Below are positions 10,785 to 20,244 of a stretch of DNA of 64,000 nucleotides, piece after piece. The DNA comes from Rapana venosa. Lineage: Eukaryota > Mollusca > Gastropoda > Neogastropoda > Muricidae. How positions within the stretch are numbered: position 1 is the first letter of the stretch; the number at the start of each line of letters is the position of its first letter. The stretch covers positions 20,264,412 to 20,328,411 of the forward strand of contig CM054167.1 of assembly GCA_028751875.1 (NCBI GenBank), read 5' to 3'. Position numbers and translations under genes: made by a program. The notes below the pieces were generated by a model. It had not been told where the DNA came from. It did not search any database and worked only from the letters and a program-made list of their open reading frames with translations.

Positions 10785-11165
10785 TATATAGCTGATGGCT
10801 TAAAACCCTTCAACTTCAATCCCATGGGTCCACGAAGTCGTGGGTTCGAATCTCGGCGGCGTTTGGTGAGTTAAAGGTGGGGATTTTTTTTTAATGATCT
10901 CCCAGGTCAGCTTTAAGTGCAGACCAGCCAGTGCCTCTATTCCCTTCGTGTAGATACATACACATGCAGAGGGTCAAGTATGCACGTTAAAGATCCCGTA
11001 AGTCATGTCAGCATTCGGTGGGTTACGGAAACACGAAACATATCCCAGCATACATCCCCGAAGTCGGAATGCGGCTACCTTTCATGGTGGGCAAAAAAAC
11101 GGTCGCATACGCAAAATTTCACCCTTAGTGAACCTCTGAGCTCAAACCCAAGGAACAAAAATTTA
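10785..11165 (+). mobile_element. SINE-C head joined to tail B
   Basis: The head has a B-box-like 'gtgggttcgaatctc' and a body matching SINE-C ('gtgcagaccagccagtgcct', 'cacgttaaagatccc'). The 3' part is tail B ('ccccgaagtcggaatgcggc', 'acggtcgcatacgcaaaat'). Other SINE-C copies at 2885 and 50575 carry a different 3' end, so this copy is a mosaic. Confidence 0.75.
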
Positions 11166-11499
11166 AACAACCACGTCCTGTACACACGTAAAATTCCATT
11201 CCAACCAACAGCAAAAAAACCAAACCCGGTTGATACATGCTGATTTGGAATAGATGACAACAACAACAACCACAGTAGCAGCAGCAGCAACAAAAGCAAC
11301 AACAACAGCACCAAAAATCACATGCCCATCGATGTAGCTTTCAGTCATCATCCCTCAAGATTGAGTGTGGCGACCTTGGTGGTGGGATTAGACACGATTG
11401 CATTGCTGAGAAGAAGAAGAAGAAAAAAAGTTTCATAGTGACGAACCGAGGAGTTGTAGGCACGGGTCAAAACAAGAAGGAAAAAAAAAAGAAAAAAAT

Positions 11500-11780
11500 A
11501 TAGGACACCCCCTCCCCCCTCCTACCTACCTACACACACACACACACATACACACACACCACAACACCCCCCCCCACCCCCACCACACACACAAACAACC
11601 ACCCTCACCACACCACACCACACACACACCCCCACCCCCCACCCCGCCCACCCCCCCCCCGACCCCCACCCCACACACACAACCCCCACCCCCACACCAC
11701 CCTTCACATCCCCCCCACCCCGCCCCCCCACCCCCCACCCTCCACCACACACTACCACACACCACCACACCACACAAAAA
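11500..11780. repeat. Low-complexity CA/CCCCAC tract
   Basis: Nearly pure C and A for 270 bases, lying just beyond the stop codon of the GPCR (on its 3' side). The minus strand is GT-rich. Frames through it read as Gly/Val/Cys runs and are not genes. Confidence 0.95.
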
Positions 11781-11795
11781 AGTAGAAGAAAGCAA

Positions 11796-12485
11796 TCATC
11801 TTGGTCGACGACACCTGGTCCCAGTCACCACGGACAGCAGCGGCCTGGCCAACAACAGTCGCCGGCACTGGGCCCTGAACTGCCGGCTGGTCAGCAGGTA
11901 CAGGTAGAAGTTGGTGGCCGTGTTGGCGTACCACAGCAGGTGACACACGGCCCTCGCCAAGCTCCACCTCGCCTCCTCACCCACCTCCCCCGCGCCCACC
12001 TGGGGCCGGTGGTAGAGCTCCACCAGGATCAGGATCACCACGGGCGACGTCAAGCACAGGAAGGTCACCGACAAGCAGATCAGCCTCGCCGTCAGCGCCG
12101 AAGCCGATTTAGTCGCCCGCCTACTGCCTCCCACCGTAGAAACAGCACTACCGCCATTACCACTACCGCCATTACCACCGCTGTTACTGGACGACCCTGA
12201 CCTTGGCTGCGCCGCGTGCTGCCTCAGACGGCGCGAGGAGCGGGCCAAGGTGAAGGCCAGGCCGGCGTTGGCCAGGATGAGCAGGAGCGAGGGCAGGACG
12301 GAGGTCAAGGCCATGTCTATCCAGGGGAAGACGAGGTCGGCGAAGTGTTTCAGGCTCGGGTACGGGGTGCTGGGCGCGTAGCATCGGAGCTGGTTGTCGC
12401 GCTGGGGGTCGGGGCGCAAGGACAGGCTGACCAGCAGGGGCAGGTTGAGGGCCGTCAGAGCGGTCAGCAGCAGCAGCAGCAGCAG
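11796..12485 (-). CDS. GPCR exon 2 (TM4 to C-terminus)
   Basis: Begins in a CTG-rich leucine run that continues TM4 after acceptor TTTCAG and ends at TGA (11798-11796), 229 residues. It holds ECL2, TM5, the low-complexity third loop (Gly/Asn/Ser repeats at about 12130-12200), TM6, TM7 and the tail. Confidence 0.9.
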   Translation of the reverse strand: MLLLLLLTALTALNLPLLVSLSLRPDPQRDNQLRCYAPSTPYPSLKHFADLVFPWIDMALTSVLPSLLLILANAGLAFTLARSSRRLRQHAAQPRSGSSSNSGGNGGSGNGGSAVSTVGGSRRATKSASALTARLICLSVTFLCLTSPVVILILVELYHRPQVGAGEVGEEARWSLARAVCHLLWYANTATNFYLYLLTSRQFRAQCRRLLLARPLLSVVTGTRCRRPR

Positions 12486-12686
12486 CTGAAACAAGGTCAG
12501 AGGGGTGGTGGGGAGAGAGGTTTTAATTAAAGTCGTGATCGCATTGGATGGTCAGAGAACTCTTGGCTCAGTTATTTTTGTTTTGTTTTCCTGGCTGGAG
12601 AGATTTTCTTGTAGCAGGATGAAAATGTTTGGAATAACGTTATTTGATATTATTCTTTTACGTCGAGGTTAAGTGTAAGTGTGTGT

Positions 12687-12764
<78 letters not shown>

Positions 12765-12823
12765 TTGCAAACAAGTAGGTGTATGGATGTCATTTTGCGT
12801 TCATACATTGTATACAGATACAG

Positions 12824-12879
<56 letters not shown>

Positions 12880-13930
12880 CAGTTCTGTTTCTAACATTTG
12901 TTGAGACTTTAAAAAGAAAAAAAGACCCCCCAAAAAAAGAAAGCACAACCACTGTCTCCAGAAAACCTACCGTAATACAATGCACTACACTACAAAACAA
13001 CACAACACAAACACCAACACCACCCCAAAACTAACTAAAAAAAAAAGTAAAGTAAAGGAGTCCCATAACCTATAAGGTCGTAGGGGAGCGAGGCGTCAGA
13101 GACCTCACTTCTCTAGGGGTCAGCATATTGAGGGCGGCGCCCATCTCCTCTCCCTCGCTGCTTTACCTTCCCTGACCCTAAAGGGGACAGGTACCCATTT
13201 ACAGCTGGGTGAACTGGGGGAACTGTACTGAAGCCAAGGCGCGCAAACGGTCACCCATCCAACTGGTAACCATGCTCGACGCTGCTTAACTTGGCTGGGG
13301 GAAAGCGAGTGCTCCGACCACTGAGCTATCCCGTCCCCATCAAAACTAACCCCCCCACAGCAAAACTTAACTAACCTGAGCTCTACGCGGCGAAGAGGCC
13401 GCCCGCCCGAAGCGCTGAGGACAGATCCCCGACAGGGCCCTCTGCAAGGTCATGGCCACCAGGAGCCAGGAGGACGTCATGGCGGACAGGTAGACCAGGA
13501 ACACGTCCAGCCGGCACGCGGCGTCGTGCAGCAGACGGACGTCCAGGCCGTGGAACTGCAGCAGGCGCCGCAAGAGGCCCGCGTAGAGCAGCACCGTGTC
13601 GGAGACGGCCAGAGCGGCCATGTAGAGGGTGAAGGCCGGGGAGAGGGTGCCGGGGGTCAGGGTGCAGAGGACGGCCAGGGTCAGCCCGTTGCCCACCGTG
13701 CCCAGGACCAAGAGCGCGGGGCTGCACACCTTCCACGCCAGTACCGCCGTCCGGTACAGCGGCTGCGCCTCCAGGGCCGCTTCCGGCCATGACGTCACAC
13801 CGCTTCCGTTGGGGAAGGAGGAGGAGGAGAAGGAGGGGGAGAAGAAGGAGGAGGAGGAAGATGAAGAAGAGTTAGCTGGTGGGGGGGAGAGGGAAGGGAA
13901 TGGGAAGAGATTGAGGTCTGATTCTGCCAT
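11796..13930 (-). CDS. Class A (rhodopsin-like) GPCR, neuropeptide-receptor type, two exons
   Basis: Join of exon 1 (13930-13376) and exon 2 (12485-11796), 414 aa. The intron has donor CAG|GTTAGT and acceptor TTTCAG|CTG, and both junctions are phase 0. The protein is a plasma-membrane receptor. It has a Ser-rich N-terminus with possible N-glycosylation (Asn20). TM1 has 'GTVGNGL' (Asn81), TM2 has 'LAVSD' (Asp111), and the TM3 cysteine is Cys139. The ECL2 cysteine is Cys220 ('RCYAP'). TM5, a Ser/Gly/Asn-rich third intracellular loop, and TM6 with 'LTSP' follow. TM7 ends in 'NFYLY' (377-381). The E/DRY triplet is replaced by 'LQR' (162-164) and NPxxY by NFxxY. The latter is known from some invertebrate FMRFamide-type receptors. 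The C-tail is short with a possible palmitoylated Cys. The ligand is unknown. Coding DNA is GC-rich, unlike its surroundings. Confidence 0.9.
12486..13375 (-). other. GPCR intron with SINE-B and microsatellites
   Basis: 890-bp intron holding (TG)n at 12680-12762, (CA)n at 12827-12878 and a complete minus-strand SINE-B at 13036-13340. Its presence between TM3 and TM4 matches the reading-frame break. Confidence 0.88.
13036..13340 (-). mobile_element. SINE-B, full length, with target-site duplication
   Basis: Flanked by the direct repeat 'caaaactaac' at 13026-13035 and 13341-13350. On the minus strand it runs from 'ggggacgggatagctcagtg' through the 5S-like segment ('gttggatgggtgacc') to 'ggttatgggactcctttac'. 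Confidence 0.93.
13376..13930 (-). CDS. GPCR exon 1 (N-terminus to TM3)
   Basis: Starts at the ATG at 13930-13928, which is followed by G at +4. It encodes 185 residues covering the extracellular N-terminus, TM1-TM3 and the start of the second intracellular loop. It ends at CAG before GTTAGT. No other in-frame upstream ATG is seen close by. Confidence 0.88.
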
Positions 13931-14608
13931 GTGAGGGCAATGAGGGATTGGCAGGAATCCTTGCTTTTTGTTGTTGCTTTATAAAAAAAAGAAAATTTTA
14001 ATTTTATTTATTTTATTTTATTTATTTTTTTTGGGGGGTGGGGTGGGGGGGGGGGGGGGCTGCTCTCTGGTACTTTTTGTTTTGTTTGGGGGGGGGGGGG
14101 GGGGGTTCCTTTTTCTGGGAATCTTTCGTGGTTAGTGGGTTGGAGGCAGCTGTCAACAGGGAGGGTTGGGTGTGTCTCTTGCTGTCAGGGGACACTACCG
14201 TGCTGCTAAGATGTGATTCACTTAATGGTGTCCAGGCAGGATTTCGGCCCTCAGCAGCAACAGTTGACCTGAGCAACATTCACTCGAGTTATTGTTTCAG
14301 TCTTCTGTAGAAATGAAATTGAACAACCAAGCATACAAACAAATCCCCCCCCCCCCCCCCCCCCCCCCCCCCCATATCACCACCACCAAAAAAGCCCCAA
14401 ACAAACATCAAAAAACTTAAAATATAAACAGAAAAGAAAATTCCCCACCAAAACAAAAAAACAAGCCCCCTCCACCTCCAAACAAAACAAACAACAACAA
14501 AAAACTGAACCGAAATATAAAAGGAAAACAAACAAACAAACAAACAACAAAACAAAAAAAGAAATCCAACCAAACAAACAGAAAACTACCTCTAAGTTAC
14601 AAGAACCA

Positions 14609-14610
<2 letters not shown>
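13931..14610. other. 5' flank of the GPCR: low-complexity DNA
   Basis: Contains T-rich sequence, G runs at 14042-14060 and 14088-14106 and a 29-base C run at 14346-14374, then A-rich DNA. I see no clear TATA box or transcription start. Confidence 0.6.

Positions 14611-14691
<81 letters not shown>
14611..14691. repeat. (AT)n microsatellite
   Basis: About 80 bases of uninterrupted TA, perfectly self-complementary and able to extrude as a cruciform. Confidence 0.98.
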
Positions 14692-14696
<5 letters not shown>

Positions 14697-14964
14697 CTTC
14701 ACAAATTTTGAATCTGGCAATACTGTTTGTGTCAAACGGCCACTAACAAGAACCACTGTAAAAATACCTGACACTCCTGTCCACTGTTGTTCCCGTCATT
14801 TCACACTGGCTTCAACTAATCCGATCACATAAATCGCATGTGGAATAAAATTTTAAAAACACACACACACCCAAAATCCCAATCTTCTCAAATGCCTTCT
14901 CTCTCATTTCAGTCTGGGTTTAATCTTTTCCCAGGCAGATCACACCAAAGTGGGATGCGCTGGG

Positions 14965-15035
14965 CACTCACTTGTCAGGCGCTTAACGGCAGCGCAGTGC
15001 AACGCAATTTTACTCATATTATGACAGACAACAAT
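14965..15035 (+). repeat. Short dispersed repeat with weak inverted ends, copy 2
   Basis: Contains 'cttgtcaggcgcttaacggc', 'gcaacgcaattt' and 'tatgacagacaac', shared with 6571-6640 (reverse) and 30258-30322. Confidence 0.6.
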
Positions 15036-15590
15036 CGTTGATGTCTTGAGCGCTGGACAACAACGACGACGACGACGAAGAAGAAGAAGAAATAGAAAAA
15101 GAAGGAAGCAGAATGATGCTCTTTAACACAAACAGGACGTGGCTCACGATCATAGTGTCTTGTCACACCGGTGTTTTCTCTCCTCCTTGTTCCCATCTGC
15201 TGGTGGTGGTAGTGGTGGTGGTGGTGGTGGTGGTGTGTGTGTGTGTGTGTGTGGACACGCGCGCGCGTGCGTGCGCAAGTGTTGTTTTTCCTCTCGCTAA
15301 GCTGCCATCCGGGCTGTCGCTGATTTCTTGGGTGTCCATGAATGGGTTAATGACAGATGCCAATCAATCTCTCCCATGTGTGGCTTTTTTTTATATTTTT
15401 TTACCTGGCTGCAGATTGATAGAGGCAATGAAGCGAGTAAAATTGGTACAGTGCTGTGAGTATATGTGTGTGTGTGTGTGTTGGGGGGGGGGGGGGGGAG
15501 GTGTATGTGTTTTCATAGAAATAGTATATTGACAGGCGGCTAACAGATTGCCAGTGTAGGTATACATATCAATCTACGTATGAATCAATA
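15036..15590. repeat. Simple-repeat region
   Basis: (GAC)/(GAA) at 15064-15095, (GGT)n then (GT)n at about 15200-15252, a GC/GT alternation at 15255-15275 and a G run at 15482-15498. No gene is recognised. Confidence 0.8.
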
Positions 15591-15960
15591 TCTCTCTCTC
15601 TCACTCTCTCTCTCTTGCTCTCTCTCTCTCTCTCTTTCTTTCGTTCTTTCTCTCTGTGTCTGTGTGTCTCTGTGTGCGTGTGTCTCTCTGTCTCTCCACC
15701 TCTTTCTGTGTCTCTGTCTCCCACTCTCTCGGAAATAAAATTATCAATCACTCTCTGTCTCTCTTCCCCCCCCCTCCCTCTCTCTTCCCCTCCATCCATC
15801 TTCTCTCTCTCTGTGCATAGACACGGAGACTGGATGAAAGAAAGCACATGAGTGCTTAGTCCATTATCCTCGAAATAAAATAATAACAACAATATTAATT
15901 TCTCTCTCTCTCTCTTTCTCTCGCTCTCCCTCTCTCTCTCTCTCTCTATCACACACACAC
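15591..15960. repeat. (CT)n/(TG) low-complexity tract interrupted by a SINE-A tail
   Basis: Pyrimidine-rich simple repeats. A SINE-A tail-A fragment sits at about 15818-15885 ('cacggagactggatgaaag' to 'cctcgaaataaaat'). Confidence 0.85.
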
Positions 15961-16012
15961 TCTCTCTCATTCTGTCGTTGGTGTAGTGGTTTTTTTCTCT
16001 TTGTTTTGTTGA

Positions 16013-16110
16013 TAGTCCGTAATCAGGGCAAGGGCCGGATGAAAAACAAGTATGCGTATGCTTATTCTGTTCCCCTTGAAAAATAAAGATTCATTCATTC
16101 ATTCTGTCTC
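16013..16110 (+). mobile_element. LINE-type 3' tail fragment with (ATTC)n
   Basis: 'agggcaagggccggatgaaa' through 'cttattctgttccccttgaa', ending in 'aaataaagattcattcattc'. It resembles SINE-A tail A in layout (ggatg-aaaa ... gcttattc ... aataaa) and could be the 3' tail of the LINE that supplied tail A. Confidence 0.45.
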
Positions 16111-16789
16111 TGTCTCTCTCTCTGTGAGGGTTAGTGTGCCTCTTCTCTTTGATGTAAAACAGTCGATCGCTAAGAGAATGGGCACGTGTGGGTATTGTTT
16201 GGTTTTTTTTTAATTAGTTCTGTAGTGCCATAAATCCTTATCCACCCCCTCCACTCCACCACCTTTTATCAAAAGGCTATTGTTAGCAATGACAATAAAC
16301 TGGTTCAGTGCTTTTTCTGTCTGTCTGACTGACTGTCTCCCTCCCTCTCTCTCTCCCCCTCTCTCTCTGTGCTTTTGCTTTAAAGAAAAAAAAATTTTGG
16401 TTTTGATCGTTTGGGTTTGTTGCGGTTTTTAGTTATGCGGTCGTTTGGGTATTGTTTTCCACGTTTCGTTTCCGCTTGGTTCAGTATGGTTTGTGAATAT
16501 ATTGCATTATGCTCTGCTGTATTGTATTGTATTGTGCTGTATTGTATTGTATTGTATTGAACATTCACGGTCAAAACAGATGTCTCATCTGCGAGATTGC
16601 AGCTGCTCTCCCCGGGGGTGAAGCGAATAGTCATAATGGTCACAGCCGGCCATTGGTTCAGTTTTCCGTTTATCGTGGTGTCGGCTTTATCTATGGTGCT
16701 GTACATCATTTTTACGTGCGCTATACACTGAATACACACAAGCAAGCGCGCATGCATACACGCGCACGCACGCTCGTGCGCGCACACAC

Positions 16790-16828
16790 ACATAGATGTG
16801 CTTATTCCATTATCCTCGATATAAAAGA
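16790..16828 (+). mobile_element. SINE-A tail-A fragment
   Basis: 'gtgcttattccattatcctc' and the following 'gatataaaagaataaataaa' after a CA/GC tract. Confidence 0.7.
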
Positions 16829-16837
16829 ATAAATAAA

Positions 16838-17395
16838 TACTCTTCCAAAGGGCAGAACGGGTTTTAAAGTATGTGCGAGATGTTCTGCGTACGTACGGTT
16901 GCACACGGGACCTCGGTTTGTATAATTAGCCTACAGTCTCATCCGAAGGACTTTCAAGGGAGTGGAGTCAGTACTGATTTTTAACTCCAGGGGGATAAAG
17001 ATAAAGGTGTCCCATAACCTGTGTGGTCGTAGGGGAGTGAGGCATCAGAGACCTCAACTTCTCTAGGGGCCAGCATATTGAGGGCGGCGCCCATCTCCTC
17101 TCCCTCGCTGCTTTACCTTCCCTGACCCTAAAGAGGGCAGGTACCCATTTACAGCTGGGTGAACTGGGGGACTATACTGAAGCCAAGGCGCACAAACGGT
17201 CACCCATCCAAGTGGTAACCACGCTCGATGCTGCTTAATCTTTGCTGGGGGAAAGCGAGTGCTCTGACCACTGAGCTATCCCGTCCCCTTAGGGAAAATT
17301 TCCTTGGACGGGGGTCTCAGTGGTGACTGGAACCCAGGCTCGATCCTGGGCCGTCAGATCACAAGCACAGAGTTCTAACCACTAAACTATAACCC
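16838..17395 (-). mobile_element. SINE-A interrupted by SINE-B
   Basis: Minus-strand SINE-A. The 3' half lies at 16838-17000 and the 5' half at 17289-17395 ('cgatcctgggccgtcagatc', ending 'ccactaaactat'). A same-strand SINE-B occupies 17001-17288. Confidence 0.85.
17001..17288 (-). mobile_element. SINE-B, full length, inside SINE-A
   Basis: Runs in reverse from 'aaaggtgtcccataacc' to 'ctgagctatcccgtcccc', with the 5S-like segment 'ggtcacccatccaa' at about 17200. Confidence 0.9.
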
Positions 17396-17689
17396 CCCCC
17401 CACCCCCCCAAAAAAAAAAGAAAAAAAAAAGAAAGATGGATAAGCCAGTTTACAGAACAAACCAGATTAACACGAAGATTAAAAAAGTTATTATCACAGA
17501 GAAACATAAAACAATACAAAGCAAGCAAAAAAACCCAAACCCAAACCAAACAAAAACAATACAAAACCAAAAGCAGGTACGTCTATTATTCCATAATCTT
17601 TCAACCCACCACAAAATCCTTGTGAAACAGGGGATACAGCAACAGAGAACACAAGTACCGAAAAATAGAAAAAAAATATATAACGAGCA

Positions 17690-17800
17690 GATTTGAAGTC
17701 GGGAAGTGTCGGCTGAGGCCAGCGGGCAGACAGACAGACCTCCTGGCCTGCAGAGTTGCAATACAAGCACAGAGGAAGATCAGGCACTGCACTACACTAC
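17690..17800 (+). mobile_element. SINE-C 3' fragment
   Basis: 'gaagtcgggaagtgtcggct', then 'gaggccagcgggcag' and 'agcacagaggaagatcaggc', matching the 3' part of SINE-C copies at 2885 and 50575 in opposite orientation. Confidence 0.65.
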
Positions 17801-18148
17801 CCACCTCACTCACTGAAGGTTTCGAAACGGCAGAGAAGAAGATACAGACACTGTCCATCACTGTAGCCTGTTACAAAAATCACTGGGTCACCCGTGTCCA
17901 TGATGTATTATCATGTGAAATCGGTGAGGGCTTCATGTAGGCTTAGGGCCTTGTGCCATGGTGGTGAGACACGAGCGTTGACTGTGGACAGAGCTGAGAG
18001 AATATTCTGAACCCAGTGTGTGTCCCACCTTCCGTTACGTGGCCTTTTACCGGGGCTGCTGCTTCTGCTCTTTGAAGTGATGCTATGTAGCCTGTACCAT
18101 GTTCACTCTGAATTTTCACATCTGAGCCAGCTGCTGTGTTGTGTGTTT

Positions 18149-18191
<43 letters not shown>

Positions 18192-18587
18192 TGTGTTGGT
18201 GTGTCCGTCTGTCCGTCTGTCTGTCTGTCTCTCTCTCTCTCTGGATATTATGTTGTCGAAAGATGGTAAGTTTTTTCCCCCCAGTGGATTTGCTACTTTT
18301 GTTTGTCACCGCTGAACTTCACCATGTGTCTCTACCATTATTCAGTGTATTGATCAGTAACCCCCTTCATGTATGGGCCAACGACCTTTCATGAATAAAT
18401 TCTTACATATGTTCAGATTGTGCTCTCTCTCTCTCTCTCTCTCTCTGCTTTCCTTTTGTGTAGTGCCTGGTCTCCTCCTCACTCTGTGCTCCTGACTTTG
18501 CACAAGACACTACAATCACTTCCAGCTGCCCCGTAGTTTATATTTCAAACGTGAAACTTTCATACAATGCATTCCACTTTAAAGCTT
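17801..18587. other. Non-coding with (TG)n and (CT)n
   Basis: (TG)n at 18148-18190 and short CT runs at 18229-18241 and 18423-18447. No exon-like frame is recognised. Confidence 0.5.
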
Positions 18588-18830
18588 AGTCTTTTAGTCT
18601 TTAGTGATCGACTATGACTCTCTGACTAGGAGGCTTGACTCGCAGTCATGTGCTGCAACCCTGGGGGCTAGTTGGCCTTTGGAGAACATCTCCAACGCTG
18701 ACTGTCCGTATGCCCACTTGGCCGAGAGAGTGGGGATGTACTGTGGGCGAGACATCACTATAATCATATCTCTGCCCAATTTCTGAAACACCAGAGGTCA
18801 TCGTCGAACACGACGGACAAACATATCATC
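18588..18830 (+). mobile_element. Rep-F, copy 1
   Basis: About 240 bp shared in inverted orientation with 30475-30745: 'gatcgactatgactctctga', 'ctccaacgctgactgtccgt', 'gagagtggggatgtactgtg'. Both copies keep a short open frame ('IDYDSLTRRLDS'), which may come from the 3' end of a LINE. The family is unknown. Confidence 0.7.
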
Positions 18831-18840
18831 ATAATACATT

Positions 18841-19640
18841 CGGGGGGCGGGATAGCCTAGTGTTTAAAAAAAAAAAACTTTATATCGAGGATAATGGAAT
18901 AGGCACTTATGTGCTTTTTTACATCCAGTCCCCGTGTGTATGCGTGGTTAGAATGTTAAGTTCCTGACCTGACGGCTCGGGTTCGAGCCACCACCAAGGC
19001 ATGCACCCATTCAAGGGAATTTGTTTTTCCTTGGAGTTAACATCAGTTAAGAGCTCAGTGGTCAGAGCACTCATTTCCCCCCAGCTAAGGTTAAGCAGCA
19101 TCGAGCGTGGTTACCACTTAGATGGGTGACTATTTGCGCGCCTTGGCTTCAGTACAGTCCCCCAGTTCACCCAGCTGTAAATGGGTACCTGTCCTCTTCA
19201 GGGTCAGGGAAGGTAAAGCAGCGAGGGAGAGGAGATGGGCGCCGCCCTCAATATGCTGGCCCCTAGAGAAGTTGAGGTCTCTGATGCCTCGCTCCCCTAC
19301 AACCACATAGGTTATGGGACACCTTTACCTTTTACCTTTACTGACTCCACTTCCCCGAAAGTCCTTCGAGTGAGACTATAAACTGAGACCCCGTGTGTGA
19401 ACGCATGCAGCACACCTTGCGCACACGTTAAACCGTTCCACCTTTCTGGGAAAGTAAGGCGTTACATGCCAGTGGGAACGGAAGACAAAACTTTGAAAAA
19501 AGCATGCACATTGGTGTCGTGTCTAGACATCCTCCCCGAAGTCGGAATGCGGCTACCTTAATGGTGGGTGACAACGGTCACATACGCAACATCTCACCAC
19601 TGGTGAACCTTGGAAGTCATGCCGAGGAGCGAAAAACAAC
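18841..19640 (+). mobile_element. SINE-A with tail B carrying two other insertions
   Basis: Head 'gggatagcctagtg' at 18849-18862, then a minus-strand SINE-A tail-A fragment (18863-18943). The outer element resumes ('gtggttagaatgttaag', 'ctcgggttcgagcc', 'ggagttaacatcagt'). A plus-strand SINE-B follows (about 19046-19343). The central domain and tail B ('ccccgaagtcggaatgcggc') come last, ending near 19640. Confidence 0.85.
19046..19343 (+). mobile_element. SINE-B inside SINE-A
   Basis: Slightly shortened head ('gagctcagtggtcagagcac'), 5S-like segment ('agatgggtgac'), the body and the 'ctttaccttttacc' end. Confidence 0.88.
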
Positions 19641-19929
19641 AACAACAACAACAAAGACCACAACAAAAAGTGAACTCGTCTGACCCTCAACTTCAGAGTC
19701 ATTCTTTTCAAGTTTTTAAACTCAAGTCGGTTCCCTAACTGTTTCAGGCAGTGATCTTCTGCCGTGTAAGAAATAACTCTCAAACAGCTTGTTGCTTTTG
19801 TTCAAAGTTTGTTTATATTTTTTAAAATATATAAACAACATGACAGGCAGAATAATCAAAAACAACAACAGCTGTAAACAGACAAAAAATTCTTAAACAA
19901 ACTTCAGCAGTCCCCGCCATTTTAACGGA

Positions 19930-20240
19930 AACTTGAAAATCATTCAGTTTGGCAATGTCCTTATAATCATTTCATTAACCATGGGCTGCTTTTTAACTAA
20001 CTGTTTGTGGGGTCCTAAAGGTAAAGATGACACACGCCCAAATCTGAACTCATTCATTTACGACAATGTCCTTACAATGAATAAGTTATGGCTGCTTTTA
20101 CCTTATCTCTTTGTGGGAGGCTAAAGGTAAGGAAATACAGCAATACCTGCACTCATACCTATGGCACTGTGTTTACAGTTCACTGACTATGGTTGCCTGA
20201 CTGTAGGTGGCTAAAGGTAAGGGCACACGCCCTACCCGGT
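19930..20240. repeat. Degenerate tandem repeat, about 100 bp, three copies
   Basis: Recurring 'ggctgctttta', 'tgtgggagg' and 'ctaaaggtaagg' blocks, immediately before the 32-bp satellite. Confidence 0.55.
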
Positions 20241-20244
20241 ACAA

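Noticed and set aside
13526..13934. Plus-strand frames opposite GPCR exon 1
   Set aside because: Shadow frames in GC-rich coding DNA. The minus frame carries all transmembrane motifs and matching splice phases.
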